Assembly: GCA_021234155.1 (NCBI GenBank)
Contig: JAJEKV010000030.1
Location: forward strand, 15,740,003-15,804,002
Source of the DNA: Isoetes taiwanensis
Lineage: Eukaryota; Streptophyta; Lycopodiopsida; Isoetales; Isoetaceae
Direction of reading: 5' to 3'
DNA length: 64,000 nucleotides
The translations under genes were made by a program, and so were the position numbers. Of this stretch, positions 50,990 through 61,728 are shown piece after piece (the stretch's first letter is position 1; every line of letters starts with the position of its first letter). The notes below the pieces were generated by a model, which was given only the letters and a program-made list of their open reading frames with translations, was not told the DNA's origin and did not search any database.

Positions 50990-52947
50990 CTGTACATACA
51001 GAGTTCAACTCATCCGTCAGACCATCTGGCACGGATGTGGAGTTACACGGCCACTCCACCCCTCCGAAGGTGGGCCGTTGAATGCAAATGCACAACATTC
51101 TTGATACAAGTGCACTACATCCATAATACCATCTCAGATACATAATACAATTCCGTAAGGTGCCCCCATACCACATTCATACTTATAGAGCAATCTTAAA
51201 TGCACACATAGACATCCCACATCATATACTAGCTAGGCAGATTCTTTTCCCTAATACTGGAGTGGCAACAACATTCAATGGCATCTTGGTCTCATGAGGT
51301 TTATTTGCCTAGCGGGTTGGTAGAGGTACTACAATTTGTAGACAACTTAAGGGTTTTAAGCTTTAACTTATAAACAACTTAAAAATTTAAGGTTTAACTT
51401 TAAAATAAGTTTTTAAAGGTCTGGGAATACCGGACCCTGGTATCTCCCTGCAATGAAAATCAGAAAGTCACTGTAACAGGTTCGTGGGCGCCCAACAGTG
51501 GCCCCTTTTTGGCTGGCCGACTGGCTCTACAAGACAGGAGTTCATTCCCAAACATATTCCGAGTGCAAAGGCGATCTCTAGCATAAGAATCATAGGAAGA
51601 AGACGACACTATAAATTTATCCATGGTAGTGGAGACAAAGTGCATGAAGGAATATTTCACAGCAGATCAAAGCAAGCTTAGGTTCACTGGATTTGATGGC
51701 CGAATTCAAGGTGGTGCGCCCGACTTGGAAGCATAACGAGCAAATGGGCATGACAGATTGTTATTTATAAACTGGGGTTGGGATTATAGGCAGGTGGCGG
51801 CATGCTTCAGAGATTCAGCTCTACATAATCCGTCCCCAATCAGGCCGAAAATCAATACAAAGATCAAATCCCCACCTGGATTTAGCTTTGGACTCTTGTT
51901 TTCCTTGCTCTGCTTCGAATTTGATCAGCCCAACCGATTCGCTTCTTCCTCCTTTTTGCCCATCCGGCCAACTCTTCTATTTCTTATATATCCTTGCCTT
52001 AAGAACACTTGGCAGGATCCATCCCAGGATCAGGTCAGATGGTAATTTGGCATGCATCGTTAAGCAAGATCCTGCCGCTATCTGGCAGCCACGATTCTTT
52101 CCTTCCCCTGATTTTAGTGTGCTCACACTTTTAGCATTCAATTTATTTAAGGTTTTAAGTTACCTTAGCTAAAGTTTTTATTTAGATTTAACATTAGGGC
52201 AGATTTGGGGTCTCAAAATGGCATCCTATCAGCCATTCCACGTCATATTTCCGCTTCTTTTTTTTCCATGCCACCTAGGATACCAAAATCTCATCATTAC
52301 AGATTTACTTGGAATATTCTCCCGGAATAAGGGGGATTGCGCATTCATGGCGCCATATATATTTAATTCTGTTGGTTGTCAGACAGGCTGATGCAACACG
52401 TGGCACTTCTAAAAAGCCACTTGCTTTATAGCATACCGGCAACTCATGACGGTGTCTCTTGGTTTGTCAGATGCCAAGCGTGCGTGTCACCGATTCTTGC
52501 GCTATTTTCATTTAGAGGCCATAGTCATACAAGCTTCCCGCCTTCCACATTTCAAAATTTGAATGTGTAGGTTGAAGCTTTGTATCGACTTTCATTTCGA
52601 GGCTTCGCAAGGGTTTGCGCTTTATGGATGGTTCACATGGGAAGTTTAGGCCCTCCACCGAGTTTCGGGCGAGTCAAGACCGATTAAAAAATTCAATTTG
52701 CGCATCGCCTACATAAGTTGGATCTTGCAAGGGCTGATTTTCCAAAACGGGCTGAATTTTTTTGCCTCTGCCCAAGTTCAGCGGTTTTAAGCGGCCAAGC
52801 TGATTCGGGTCCATGTGAACCCAAAGATTAACTTAGGGATCTTTACTTCATCCCAATACAGGCTTCCCGCCCCCTACAATTCGAAATTTGAATTTGCTTA
52901 ATGTATAAAAGCATGGATTGTAGGAGAATGGACTTTTCGATTTCCAT

Positions 52948-53397
52948 ATGCACGTTGCAAATTTCAAAAACGAGATTAGTACGGACGTTCGGCTCACACG
53001 AAGCGAATTGTGCTGGGGCATACAAATTGTACACCTTCATTTCGCGCCGTGCGATCCACGCAGTATGGAAGATCCAAATGATGTGTGGATAAGGATCCAA
53101 CTGACTCACGAATATGCTTCAGTCTTCAATCGCAAAAAAGGAGGTCTAAAAAATAAGAACTTAGACCTCGACGTGTTGTGTCTTGCAGGCTCAAAAAGTG
53201 TCAACATCTGGGCGGATGGCAGTTTATATCCATTGGATCCGTTGAGTGGCAAGAAACCGTCATTTCAGGATGTTTCAAGTTTAGTCCGATTTTGTGGTGA
53301 CGGTAACTCTGGCCTCCTAGGATATTGTGAGAGATTGAGAGAGGATGAAGGCATTCGGAATCGAATACAGTTCCTTGAGATGAGCTGCTTCCGATAA
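52948..53397 (+). other. 149-codon open frame in segment X1 (unidentified)
   Basis: Reads FAPCDPRSMEDPNDVWIRIQ, SLYPLDPLSGKKPSFQDVSS, GLLGYCERLREDEGIRNRIQ. No domain recognised. The corresponding DNA in X2 (58186-58680) carries several indels that break this frame, arguing against strong coding constraint, at least in that copy. Confidence 0.25.
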
Positions 53398-53431
53398 GGA
53401 AGGGGAAATGTCCGTGAAGATGCTAATAAAT

Positions 53432-55751
53432 GAGCCGGCTTTAATGTCTAAGGAACGAGTTTACGAGATCTTAATATCCTTGTTTAGGGAGTTGTATTAT
53501 GCGCAAAGGCAACTCCAAATTGCGGCCCAAGACCCGGAGACGGATGGAGAGTCTTCCGGGGATAGCTCTAGCGACGACTCCTCGGTCACTTCCGAGGAGG
53601 GGGAAGATCAAAGGGCCAATTAGGCATGGGTGACGGGGTTGGCTTCGGGTTTTTGTATATTATGGGTGTATGGTGAACTCTCATTTCTATGTCTTTGGCA
53701 TTGGGCCTAATGTAAACGATTTGATTGTAACCATAACTTATGAAATAAGAAAGATGATTTGATTGTCTATATCCGAGTTATTCAGTGAAACGGCCTAGGC
53801 CAGGTCCGTTGCGCTGAATAACTCGGATATAGACAATCAAATCATGCTGAACTTATATTCATAGAGTTATGGTTACAATCAAATCGTTTACATTAGGCCC
53901 AAGGCCACACACATAGAAAGGAGAGTTCACCATACACCCATAATATACAAAAACCCCAAGTCAACCCCGTCACCCATGCCTAATTGGCCCTTTAATCTTC
54001 CCCCTCCTCGGAAGTGACCGAAGTCGTCGCTAGAGCTATCCCCGGAAGACTCTCCATCCGTCTCCGGGTCTTGGGCCGCAACTTGGGGTTGCCTTTACGC
54101 ATAATACAACTCCCTAAACAAGGATATTAGGATCTCGTAAACTCGTTCCTTAGACATTAAAGCCGGCTCAGCCGCCGTCTCGTTGAACCACCAGGTAACA
54201 AAAGAGTCTAGGTCCAACACAATCGTGGCTTCAAGATGTGCCATCTTACAACACAACAAACATCCGGGGTTAGTCCACAAGGACTAAGTGGGGAGGGACA
54301 TTGGGGTCTACACATTCATGCATAACAATAACAATAATACGTGATTTACCTGTTACGTTGATACTCCCCTGCAAGGTTAGCACATTCATAAAACTACCAT
54401 TTTTCATGCATACTACATGCCAAGCGTAATCCTTGGGTGGCGACCCCAAGGAGACCACTCTCTCCATCTGTACGTATAGGGTTCAACTCATCCGTCAGGC
54501 CATCTGGCACGGATGCGGAGTTACACGGCCACCCCACCCCTCCGAAGGTGGGCCGTTGAATGCAAATGCACAACATTCTTGATACAAGTGCACTACATCC
54601 ATAATACCATCTCAGATACATAATACAATTCCGTAAGGTGCCCCCATACCCCATTCATACTTATAGAGCAATCTTAAATGTACACATAGACATCCCACAT
54701 CATATACTAGCTAGGCAGATTCTTTTCCCTAATACTGGAGTGGCAACAACATTCAATGGCATCTTGGTCTCATGAGGTTTATTTGCCTAGCGGGTTGGTA
54801 GAGGTACTACAATTTGTAGACAACTTAAGGGTTTTAAGCTTTAACTTATAAACAACTTAAAAATTTAAGGTTTAACTTTAAAATAAGTTTTTAAAGGTCT
54901 GGGAATACCGGACCCTGGTATCTCCCTGCAATGAAAATCAGAAAGTCACTGTAACAGGTTCGTGGGCGCCCAACAGTGGCCCCTTTTTGGCTGGCCGACT
55001 GGCTCTACAAGACAGGAGTTCATTCCCAAACATATTCCGAGTGCAAAGGCGATCTCTAGCATAAGAATCAGAGGAAGAAGACGGCACTATAAATTTATCC
55101 ATGGTAGTGGAGACATGCAGACAGAAGGAATATTTCACAGCAGATCAAAGCAAGCTTAGGTTCACTGTATTTGATGGCCGAATTCAAGCAGGGTCTGCCG
55201 GATTTGGAAGCACGGAGCAAATGGGCATGACAGATTGTTATTTATAAACTGGGGTTGGGATTACAGGCAGGTGACGACATGCTTCAGAGATTCGGCTCTA
55301 CATAATCCGTCCCCAATCAGCCCGGAAATCAATACAAAGATCAAATCCCCACCTGAATTTAGCTTTGGACTCTTGTTTTCCTTGCTCTGCCTCCAATTTG
55401 ATCAGCCCAACCGATTCTCTTCTTCCTCCTTTTTGCCCATCCGGCCAACTCTTCTATTTCTTATATATCCTTGCCTTAAGAACACTTGGCAGGATCCATC
55501 CCAGAATCAGGTCAGATGGTAATTTGGCATGCATTTGTAAGCAAGATCATGCCGCTATCTGGCAGCCACGATTCTTTCCTTCCTCTGATTTTAGTGTGCT
55601 CACACTTTTAACATTCAATTTATTAAGGTTTTAAGTTACCTTAGCTAAAGTTTTTATTTAGATTTAAATGGCGCCCCCAACACACCCATGGACGCATACC
55701 ACTGTGCTATATACAAATTACTACGGACACAAGCTAAGTCCCTAGGTTTGT
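53432..55751 (-). repeat. Palindromic repeat element, copy E2 (inverted, truncated)
   Basis: Read on the minus strand: Y (55751-55667), F (55666-53800), centre, and a short part of R cut inside the acidic-tail frame (53432). The centre sequence at 53770-53830 is the same as in E1. The Y ends of E1 and E2 thus face outward as perfect-looking terminal inverted repeats of a 7,340-bp block (48412-55751), but no target duplication flanks that block. Confidence 0.85.
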
Positions 55752-58715
55752 GGCACGTCCTGAAGCCACGATTGTGTTGGACCTAGACTCTTTTGTTACC
55801 TGGTGGTTCAATGAGACGGAGGCTGAGCCAGCTTTAATGTCTAAGGAACGAGTTTACGAGATCCTAATATCCTTGTTTAGGGAGTTGTATGATGCGCAAA
55901 GGCAACCCCAAATTACGGCCCAAGACCCGGAGACGGATGGAGAGTCTTCCGGGGATAGCTTTAGCGACGACTTCTCGTTGAAGTCTCGTTGAACCACCAG
56001 GTAACAAAAGAGTCTAGGTCGAACACAATCGTGGCTTCAGGACGTGCCATCTTACAACACAACAAACATCCGGGGTTAGTCCACAAGGACTAAGTGGGGA
56101 GGGGCATTGGAGTCTACACATTCATGCATAACAATAACAATAATACGTGATTTACCTGTTACGTTGATACTCCCCTGCAAGGTTAGCACATTCATAAAAC
56201 TACCATTTTCCATGCATACTACATGCCAAGCGTAATCCTTGGGTGGCGACCCCAAGGAGACCACTCTCTCCATCTGTACGTATAGGGTTCAACTCATCCG
56301 TCAGGCCATCTGGCACGGATGCGGAGTTACACGGCCACCCCACCCCTCCGAAGGTGGGCCGTTGAATGCAAATGCACAACATTCTTGATACAAGTGCACT
56401 ACATCCATAATACCATCTCAGATACATAATACAATTCCGTAAGGTGCCCCCATACCCCATCCATATTTATAGAGCAATCTTAAATGCACACATAGACATC
56501 TCACATCATATACTAGCTAGGCTTCTTTTCCCTAATACTGGACTGGCAATAACATTCAATGGCATCTTGGTCTCATGAGGTTTATTTGCCTAGCGGGTTG
56601 GTAGAGGTACTACAATTTGTAGACAATTTAAGGGTTTTAAGCTTTAACTTATAAACAACTTAAAAGTTTAAGGTTTAACTTTAAAATAAGTTTTTAAAGG
56701 TCTGGGAATACCGGACCCTGGTATCCCCCTGCAATGAAAATCAGAAAGTCACTGTAACAGGTTCGTGGGCGCCCAACAGCGGCCCCTTTTTAGCTGGACG
56801 ACTGGCTCTACAAGCTCGCCCTAGGAAGGAGTTCATTCCCAAACACATTCAGAGTGCAAAGGCGATCTCTAGCATAAGAATCATAGGAAGAAGACGACAC
56901 TATAAATTTATCCATGGTAGTGGAGACAGGCAGACAGAAGGAATATTTCACAGCAGATCAAAGCAAGCTTAGGTTCACTGGATTTGATGGCCGAATTCAA
57001 GCAGGGTCTGCCAGCTTGGAAGCACGGAGCAAATGGGCATGACAGATTGTTATTTATAAACTGGGGTTGGGATTATAGGCAGGTGGCGGCATGCTTCAGA
57101 GATTCAGCTCTACATAATCCGTCCCCAATCAGGCCGAAAATCAATACAAAGATCAAATCCCCACCTGGATTTAGCTTTGGACTCTTGTTTTCCTTGCTCT
57201 GCTTCGAATTTGATCAGCCCAACCGATTCGCTTCTTCCTCCTTTTTGCCCATCCGGCCAACTCTTCTATTTCTTATATATCCTTGCCTTAAGAACACTTG
57301 GCAGGATCCATCCCAGGATCAGGTCAGATGGTAATTTGGCATGCATCTGTAAGCAAGATCCTGCCGCTATCTGGCAGCCACGATTCTTTCCTTCCCCTGA
57401 TTTTAGTGTGCTCACACTTTTAGCATTCAATTTATTTAAGGTTTTAAGTTACCTTAGCTAAAGTTTTTATTTAGATTTAACATTAGGGCAGATTTGGGGT
57501 CTCAAAATGGCATCCTATCAGCCATTCCACGTCATATTTCCGCTTCTTTTTTTTCCATGCCACCTAGGATACCAAAATCTCATCATTACAGATTTACTTG
57601 GAATATTCTCCCGGAATAAGGGGGATTGCGCATTCATGGCGCCATATATATTTAATTCTGTTGGTTGTCAGACAGGCTGATGCAACACGTGGCACTTCTA
57701 AAAAGCCACTTGCTTTATAGCATACCGGCAACTCATGACGGTGTCTCTTGGTTTGTCAGATGCCAAGCGTGCGTGTCACCGATTCTTGCGCTATTTTCAT
57801 TTAGAGGCCATGGTCATACAAGCTTCCCGCCTTCCACATTTCAAAATTTGAATGTGTAGGTTGAAGCTTTGTATCAGACTTTCATTTCGAGGCACTGCGG
57901 CTGCGCCTTATGGATGGTTCACATGGAGAAGTTTAGGCCCTCCGCTGAGTTCTGGCGGAGTCAGCACTGATTAAAAAATTCAGCGCTGCATCAGCTACGC
58001 AAGTTGGATCTTGCAAGGGCTGATTTTCCAAAACGGGGCTGAATTTTTTTGCCTCAGCCCAAGTTCAACAGGTTTTAAGCCAGCGCTTCGCAGTTCGTCC
58101 ATGTGAACCCAGCATTAACCGGGATCTTTACTTCATCCCAATACAGGCTTCCCGCCCCCTACAATTCGAAATTTGAATTTGCTTAATGTATAAAAGCATG
58201 GATTGTAGGAGAATGGACTTTTCGATTTCCATATGCACGTTGCAAATTTCAAAAACGAGATTAGTACGGACGTTCGGCTCACACGGTTTAATTGTTTGGG
58301 GCATACAAATTGTACACCTTCATTTTGGCCCGTCGCGATCCACGCAGCGATATGGAAGATCCAAATGATGTGTGGATAAGGATCCAACCGACTCACTAAT
58401 ATGCTTCAGTCTTCAATCTTAAAAAGGAGGTCTAAAAATAAGAACTTAGACCTCGGCGTGTTGTGTCTTGTGTGCTCAAAAAGTGTCAACATCCGGGCGG
58501 ATGGCGGTTTATATCCATTGGATCCGTTGAGTGGCAAGAAACCGTCATTCGGGATGTTTCAAGTTTAGTCCGATTTTGTGGTGACGGTAACTCGGCCTCC
58601 TAGGATATTGTGAGAGATTGAGAGAGGATGAAGGCATTCGAATCGAATACAGTTCCTTGAGATGAGCTGCTCCAGATAAGGAAGGGGAAATGTCCGTGAA
58701 GATGCTAATAAATGA
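55751..58715 (+). repeat. Palindromic repeat element, copy E3 (left-truncated, centre deleted)
   Basis: Begins inside F at TGGCACGTCC, one base before the acidic-tail ATG position would end. It runs to about 55976, then switches to R at about 55984 (TCTCGTTGAACCACC), so the palindrome centre is lost and a shorter inverted repeat with exon-like arms remains. R continues to 57479 and is followed by X2 (57480-58715). X2 matches X1 (52191-53431) to within many small indels, clustered at about 57890-58120 and 58280-58680. Confidence 0.85.
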
Positions 58716-60087
58716 CATTATACTTTGCAATGTGAAGGGTTTATACATTCTTGAAGTACAAAGGTTATGGTGTTTGTGTTTAGATACCGCTAATACAAGA
58801 AGTCTTTGACTACTTTTAACAATAGATTCCTTTAAAAATCTATTGCTATTTAAATTATAGCAAAAATGAGTCTTGAAACTCTTTAAGTAGTAGAAGAACT
58901 CTTTGACTAGTTATCCATTTGATGACCATTTTTTAAGAAAATATGATATGTGACATTCTTATATGCAAACATTCATAAAATTTATGAACATTGAAGGTCA
59001 AAGCCATCCTTGTTTAAAGAGGATCATATGATGCGAAATCTTCATGCGCAGAAGTAATTGCATATAAGAAATTCGCCTGGTGTAATCCTTGCGTAAAAAA
59101 GTAAATAGAAACACAAATATTGAACTTACAACTTAGCGTAAACAAATAGTATTTTAATAAACCAACACTTTATATACTAACACTTTACACTTTAAATAAG
59201 ATATTTTTTTCTTTCCTTTTACTTGAAAGCAATTTTTTTTTTCAAGATGGATCACACCAAGCGAATAATACATATGCAAAAAAAAGGGACACACTAAATT
59301 CGCATGGTGTGATCCACTTTCTTATTTGTTGTCAAAATAAAATTAAACACAAGTACTCATTCCTATTTGTATCTAAAATGCTTTACCACTCTTAAGTACA
59401 TAAGTCATTATCCCTTTTCAAAGAGCATATTATTTTTCAAGAAGGATCACACCAAGCGAATAGTACATATGCAACAAAAATGGAACACACTAAATTCGCA
59501 TCGTGTGATCCACTTTCTTATTTGTTGTCAAATTAAAATTAAACACAAGTACCCCTTCTCATTTAATGCTTTACCACCCCAAGTGCATAAAGTTATTAGT
59601 CCTTTTCAAAGAGCATATCTTTTTTTAAGAAGGATCACATCAAGCATCCTATTTGCATCTAAAATACTTTACCAACTCTAGTAGTACATAAAGTTATTAG
59701 CCCTTTTCAAAAAGCAAACACTTTATCAATAAATGAGCACGTCACATATCCACACTTAACTTCAAATAAGACACATATATATTTCTTTTATTAAAAGATA
59801 ATCAAAGTAATTTTACTATAGGAAGTCATCTTTTTCCAAAAAGATCACACCAAGCGAATTTTGTATAAGCTAAAAGGTTGGAATATACTAAATTCGCATG
59901 GTGTGATCCACTTTCTTGTTTGTTGTCAATAGATAATAACACCAAGTCCCTCATCAATAGTCTCCCATTTGCATATAAAATATGTATCATTCCAAGTTAT
60001 ATTATCATTCCAAGAATATAAGCACTTAGGCGGAACTATTGGCGGAACTCTTAGCGGCAAAATAACAGTTAGTCATCTGGCTTTTCG
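58716..60087 (+). repeat. AT-rich region with hairpin-bearing tandem monomers upstream of the LINE
   Basis: From about 59022 to 59940 a unit of about 190-225 bp recurs. Each complete unit holds an inverted repeat GGATCACACCAAGCGAAT ... ATTCGCATGGTGTGATCC. Arms: 59249-59266/59298-59315, 59444-59461/59494-59511, 59843-59859/59892-59909. There is a degenerate pair at 59022-59039/59071-59088, and one unit has only the left arm (about 59632). Between hairpins the words TTTGTTGTCAA, AACACAAGTAC, TTTACCA and CCCTTTTCAAAGAGCATAT repeat. Probably the LINE's 5' UTR/promoter monomers (inference). 58716-59000 is AT-rich with nothing recognised. Confidence 0.8.
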
Positions 60088-60645
60088 ATGTCCTTGAAGA
60101 GGACCTCCCGAAAGGGAGAAACAGCATCGGAAGAGGCCCAAAATCCAGAAGATGAGGAGCTGCTCCAATTACTTCGTGGCCTAACCTGCGAATTGAAAGC
60201 TTCAAGAGATGAAATTAAATTCATTACAGATGAATTGAAAGCAACTAGGGAAGAGCTACGAAATGTAAAGGGAGAGATGAAGGCTGTGAAAGAAGAACTG
60301 CAGGCAATCAAGAGTGATATAAAAGAGTTGAAATCTGGAATAACTGAAGTAAAAGAAACTTTGGAAGAAGATTCCCAATCTGAGTCTAATTCTGATCAAG
60401 AGCAAATGGTAGAACAAATTACCTCTAAATTGGAAAACAGAAAATTTGTCTCAATAGAAGCACGGACAAGAGTCGCCCAGCACAGAAGCCATTTGAAAGG
60501 GCAGAAGCTTTGGCTAAATGACGATCTTACTGTGCAGCAACAAAAAGAGAGAAAGCAACTCTTAGATGAAGTAAAAAGACTTAGAGGCGAAGGCCAAAAT
60601 GCGTACATTGTTAATAATAGACTGGTTGTCCGCAACAGGGCATAG
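60088..60645 (+). CDS. LINE ORF1: coiled-coil protein with conserved C-terminal domain
   Basis: 185 residues. Residues about 30-110 form a long heptad-like coiled coil (ELKASRDEIKFITDELKATR, EMKAVKEELQAIKSDIKELK), followed by an acidic linker. The C-terminal part, LKGQKLWLNDDLTVQQQKER with LLDEVKRLRGEGQNAYIVNN, resembles the end of L1/CR1-type ORF1 proteins, where a DDLT segment precedes a basic helix. By family it is an RNA-binding chaperone that coats the LINE RNA. Most plant L1 elements have a zinc-knuckle ORF1 instead, so this coiled-coil type is unusual. ORF1 ends with TAG (60643-60645) and the endonuclease frame continues in the same reading frame immediately after it. Confidence 0.75.
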   Translation: MSLKRTSRKGETASEEAQNPEDEELLQLLRGLTCELKASRDEIKFITDELKATREELRNVKGEMKAVKEELQAIKSDIKELKSGITEVKETLEEDSQSESNSDQEQMVEQITSKLENRKFVSIEARTRVAQHRSHLKGQKLWLNDDLTVQQQKERKQLLDEVKRLRGEGQNAYIVNNRLVVRNRA

Positions 60646-61728
60646 GGAAGCGATGCCTCCAGGCTTTTAATTTGGAATGTGCATGGACTAAGTGAAAATA
60701 CCATCATCAGTAATGCTGCTTTGTTTCAAAACTATGACATTTTGGTTTTTCTGGAAACATGGGAATTGGAAACAAACAGATTATTGACAATTCCTGGTTT
60801 TGAAGTTATAGATTCAGCCTGGAATTTCATAGGAAACAGTAGAAGGGGATGGGGCGGGATAGCTTGCTATGCAAAGAAAGACATTGTAAAATCAGTTACA
60901 ATAGAGAAGAAGGATGCATATGCGCAATATATTTGGCTGAAAATTCACACAAGCAGGACTGTTATATACATGGCTGTTGCATATTTTGCGCCATTAGATC
61001 CGCAACCTGCAACGATATACACAAATAAAGGTTTAAGTGCAGATGATCCTTTTCTTCATTTAGCCTCTGATGTATTAACATTTAAACAGAAAGGACCAGC
61101 TTTCATAGTAGGTGATTTGAATGGGAGAATCAGCAATAAACAAGCCGTATTGTTGTCAGGAGAAGGCAATGAACTGTGGCTAAATGAACTGATTGAACAG
61201 AAGGACACATGGCCACGATCATCCATGGACACCATGCAAAATAAGATGGGTAGGCATGTTCTTACACTATGTGAATCATTTGATATGATAATCTACAATG
61301 GTCTTGAAAGATATCCTAGCTCCAGAGGATTTACATGCTACCAGCCAAATGGTTCTAGCACTGTGGATTTGTTAATTGGTGAACCAAAAAATTTGCAGCT
61401 TGTGACAGAATTCATGGTGCTTGACAGAAGTCCAGACTCAGATCATGCACCTTTGCACATTTGCTTGAATATGCAATGCAGCAAAGAAACGCTACCAGTC
61501 TTGCCACAGCCGAAACTAAGAGTAAACTATAAATTAGCTTCAGATTATACAGATGTATTAACTCATAAACTAGAAAACATAGCATGGGAAGATAGCTTAA
61601 ACAGAAGTATGCTTATTCAAAGTTTAATACTGGATGCAGCATCCTCGTTTTTGGCTATTCAAACCCACAGGGAAGAAGAAAACGAGATAGTAAATGGTTT
61701 GACAAAGAATGTTTTGAAGCTAAGCTGA
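60646..61728 (+). CDS. LINE ORF2, apurinic-type endonuclease part
   Basis: The frame is open from directly after the ORF1 TAG. It starts GSDASRLLIWNVHGLSEN, so no AUG precedes the first catalytic motif. Motifs in order: WNVHGL, DILVFLETWE, RRGWGGIACYAK, YMAVAYFAPLD, FIVGDLNGRIS, SSTVDLLI and DSDHAPLHI. These carry the Asn, Glu, Tyr, Asp/Asn and terminal SDH catalytic residues of the family. The enzyme nicks target DNA to prime reverse transcription. The frame runs into a stop at 61726-61728. The true continuation (GRRKRDSKWFDKECFEAK) lies in another frame from about 61670, so one small indel separates it from the RT. Confidence 0.9.
   Translation, partial: GSDASRLLIWNVHGLSENTIISNAALFQNYDILVFLETWELETNRLLTIPGFEVIDSAWNFIGNSRRGWGGIACYAKKDIVKSVTIEKKDAYAQYIWLKIHTSRTVIYMAVAYFAPLDPQPATIYTNKGLSADDPFLHLASDVLTFKQKGPAFIVGDLNGRISNKQAVLLSGEGNELWLNELIEQKDTWPRSSMDTMQNKMGRHVLTLCESFDMIIYNGLERYPSSRGFTCYQPNGSSTVDLLIGEPKNLQLVTEFMVLDRSPDSDHAPLHICLNMQCSKETLPVLPQPKLRVNYKLASDYTDVLTHKLENIAWEDSLNRSMLIQSLILDAASSFLAIQTHREEENEIVNGLTKNVLKLS

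Larger units (their letters stand above)
48412..53431 (+). repeat. Palindromic repeat element, copy E1 (most complete): Y-F-centre-R-X
   Basis: Parts: Y, 85 bp (48412-48496, starts ACAAACCTAGGGACTTAGC). Arm F (48497-50319). Arm R, its reverse complement (50320-52190). Unique segment X (52191-53431, starts ACATTAGGGCAGATTTGG). The symmetry centre is between 50319 and 50320, with essentially no spacer: CTATATCCGAGTTATTCAG is mirrored at 50333-50350. The inner about 1 kb of the arms is collinear without indels; for example, 100-codon frames at 49837-50139 and 50500-50802 are identical. The outer parts differ by small indels. In the R direction the arm ends with a TATA-like stretch (near 51987), AT-rich sequence and, where Y is attached, TGGCGCCCCCAACAC, which resembles an LTR end followed by a primer-binding site. 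Identity unknown. Confidence 0.85.

Noticed and set aside
51758-52172. 95-codon frames in the R arms with hydrophobic stretch
   Set aside because: Frames shift between copies, and the region has features of an AT-rich regulatory or LTR-like end; no coding constraint visible.
59022-59940. CRISPR-like array
   Set aside because: Units are long tandem repeats with internal hairpins in a plant LINE context; no short repeat-unique spacer pattern and no cas genes.
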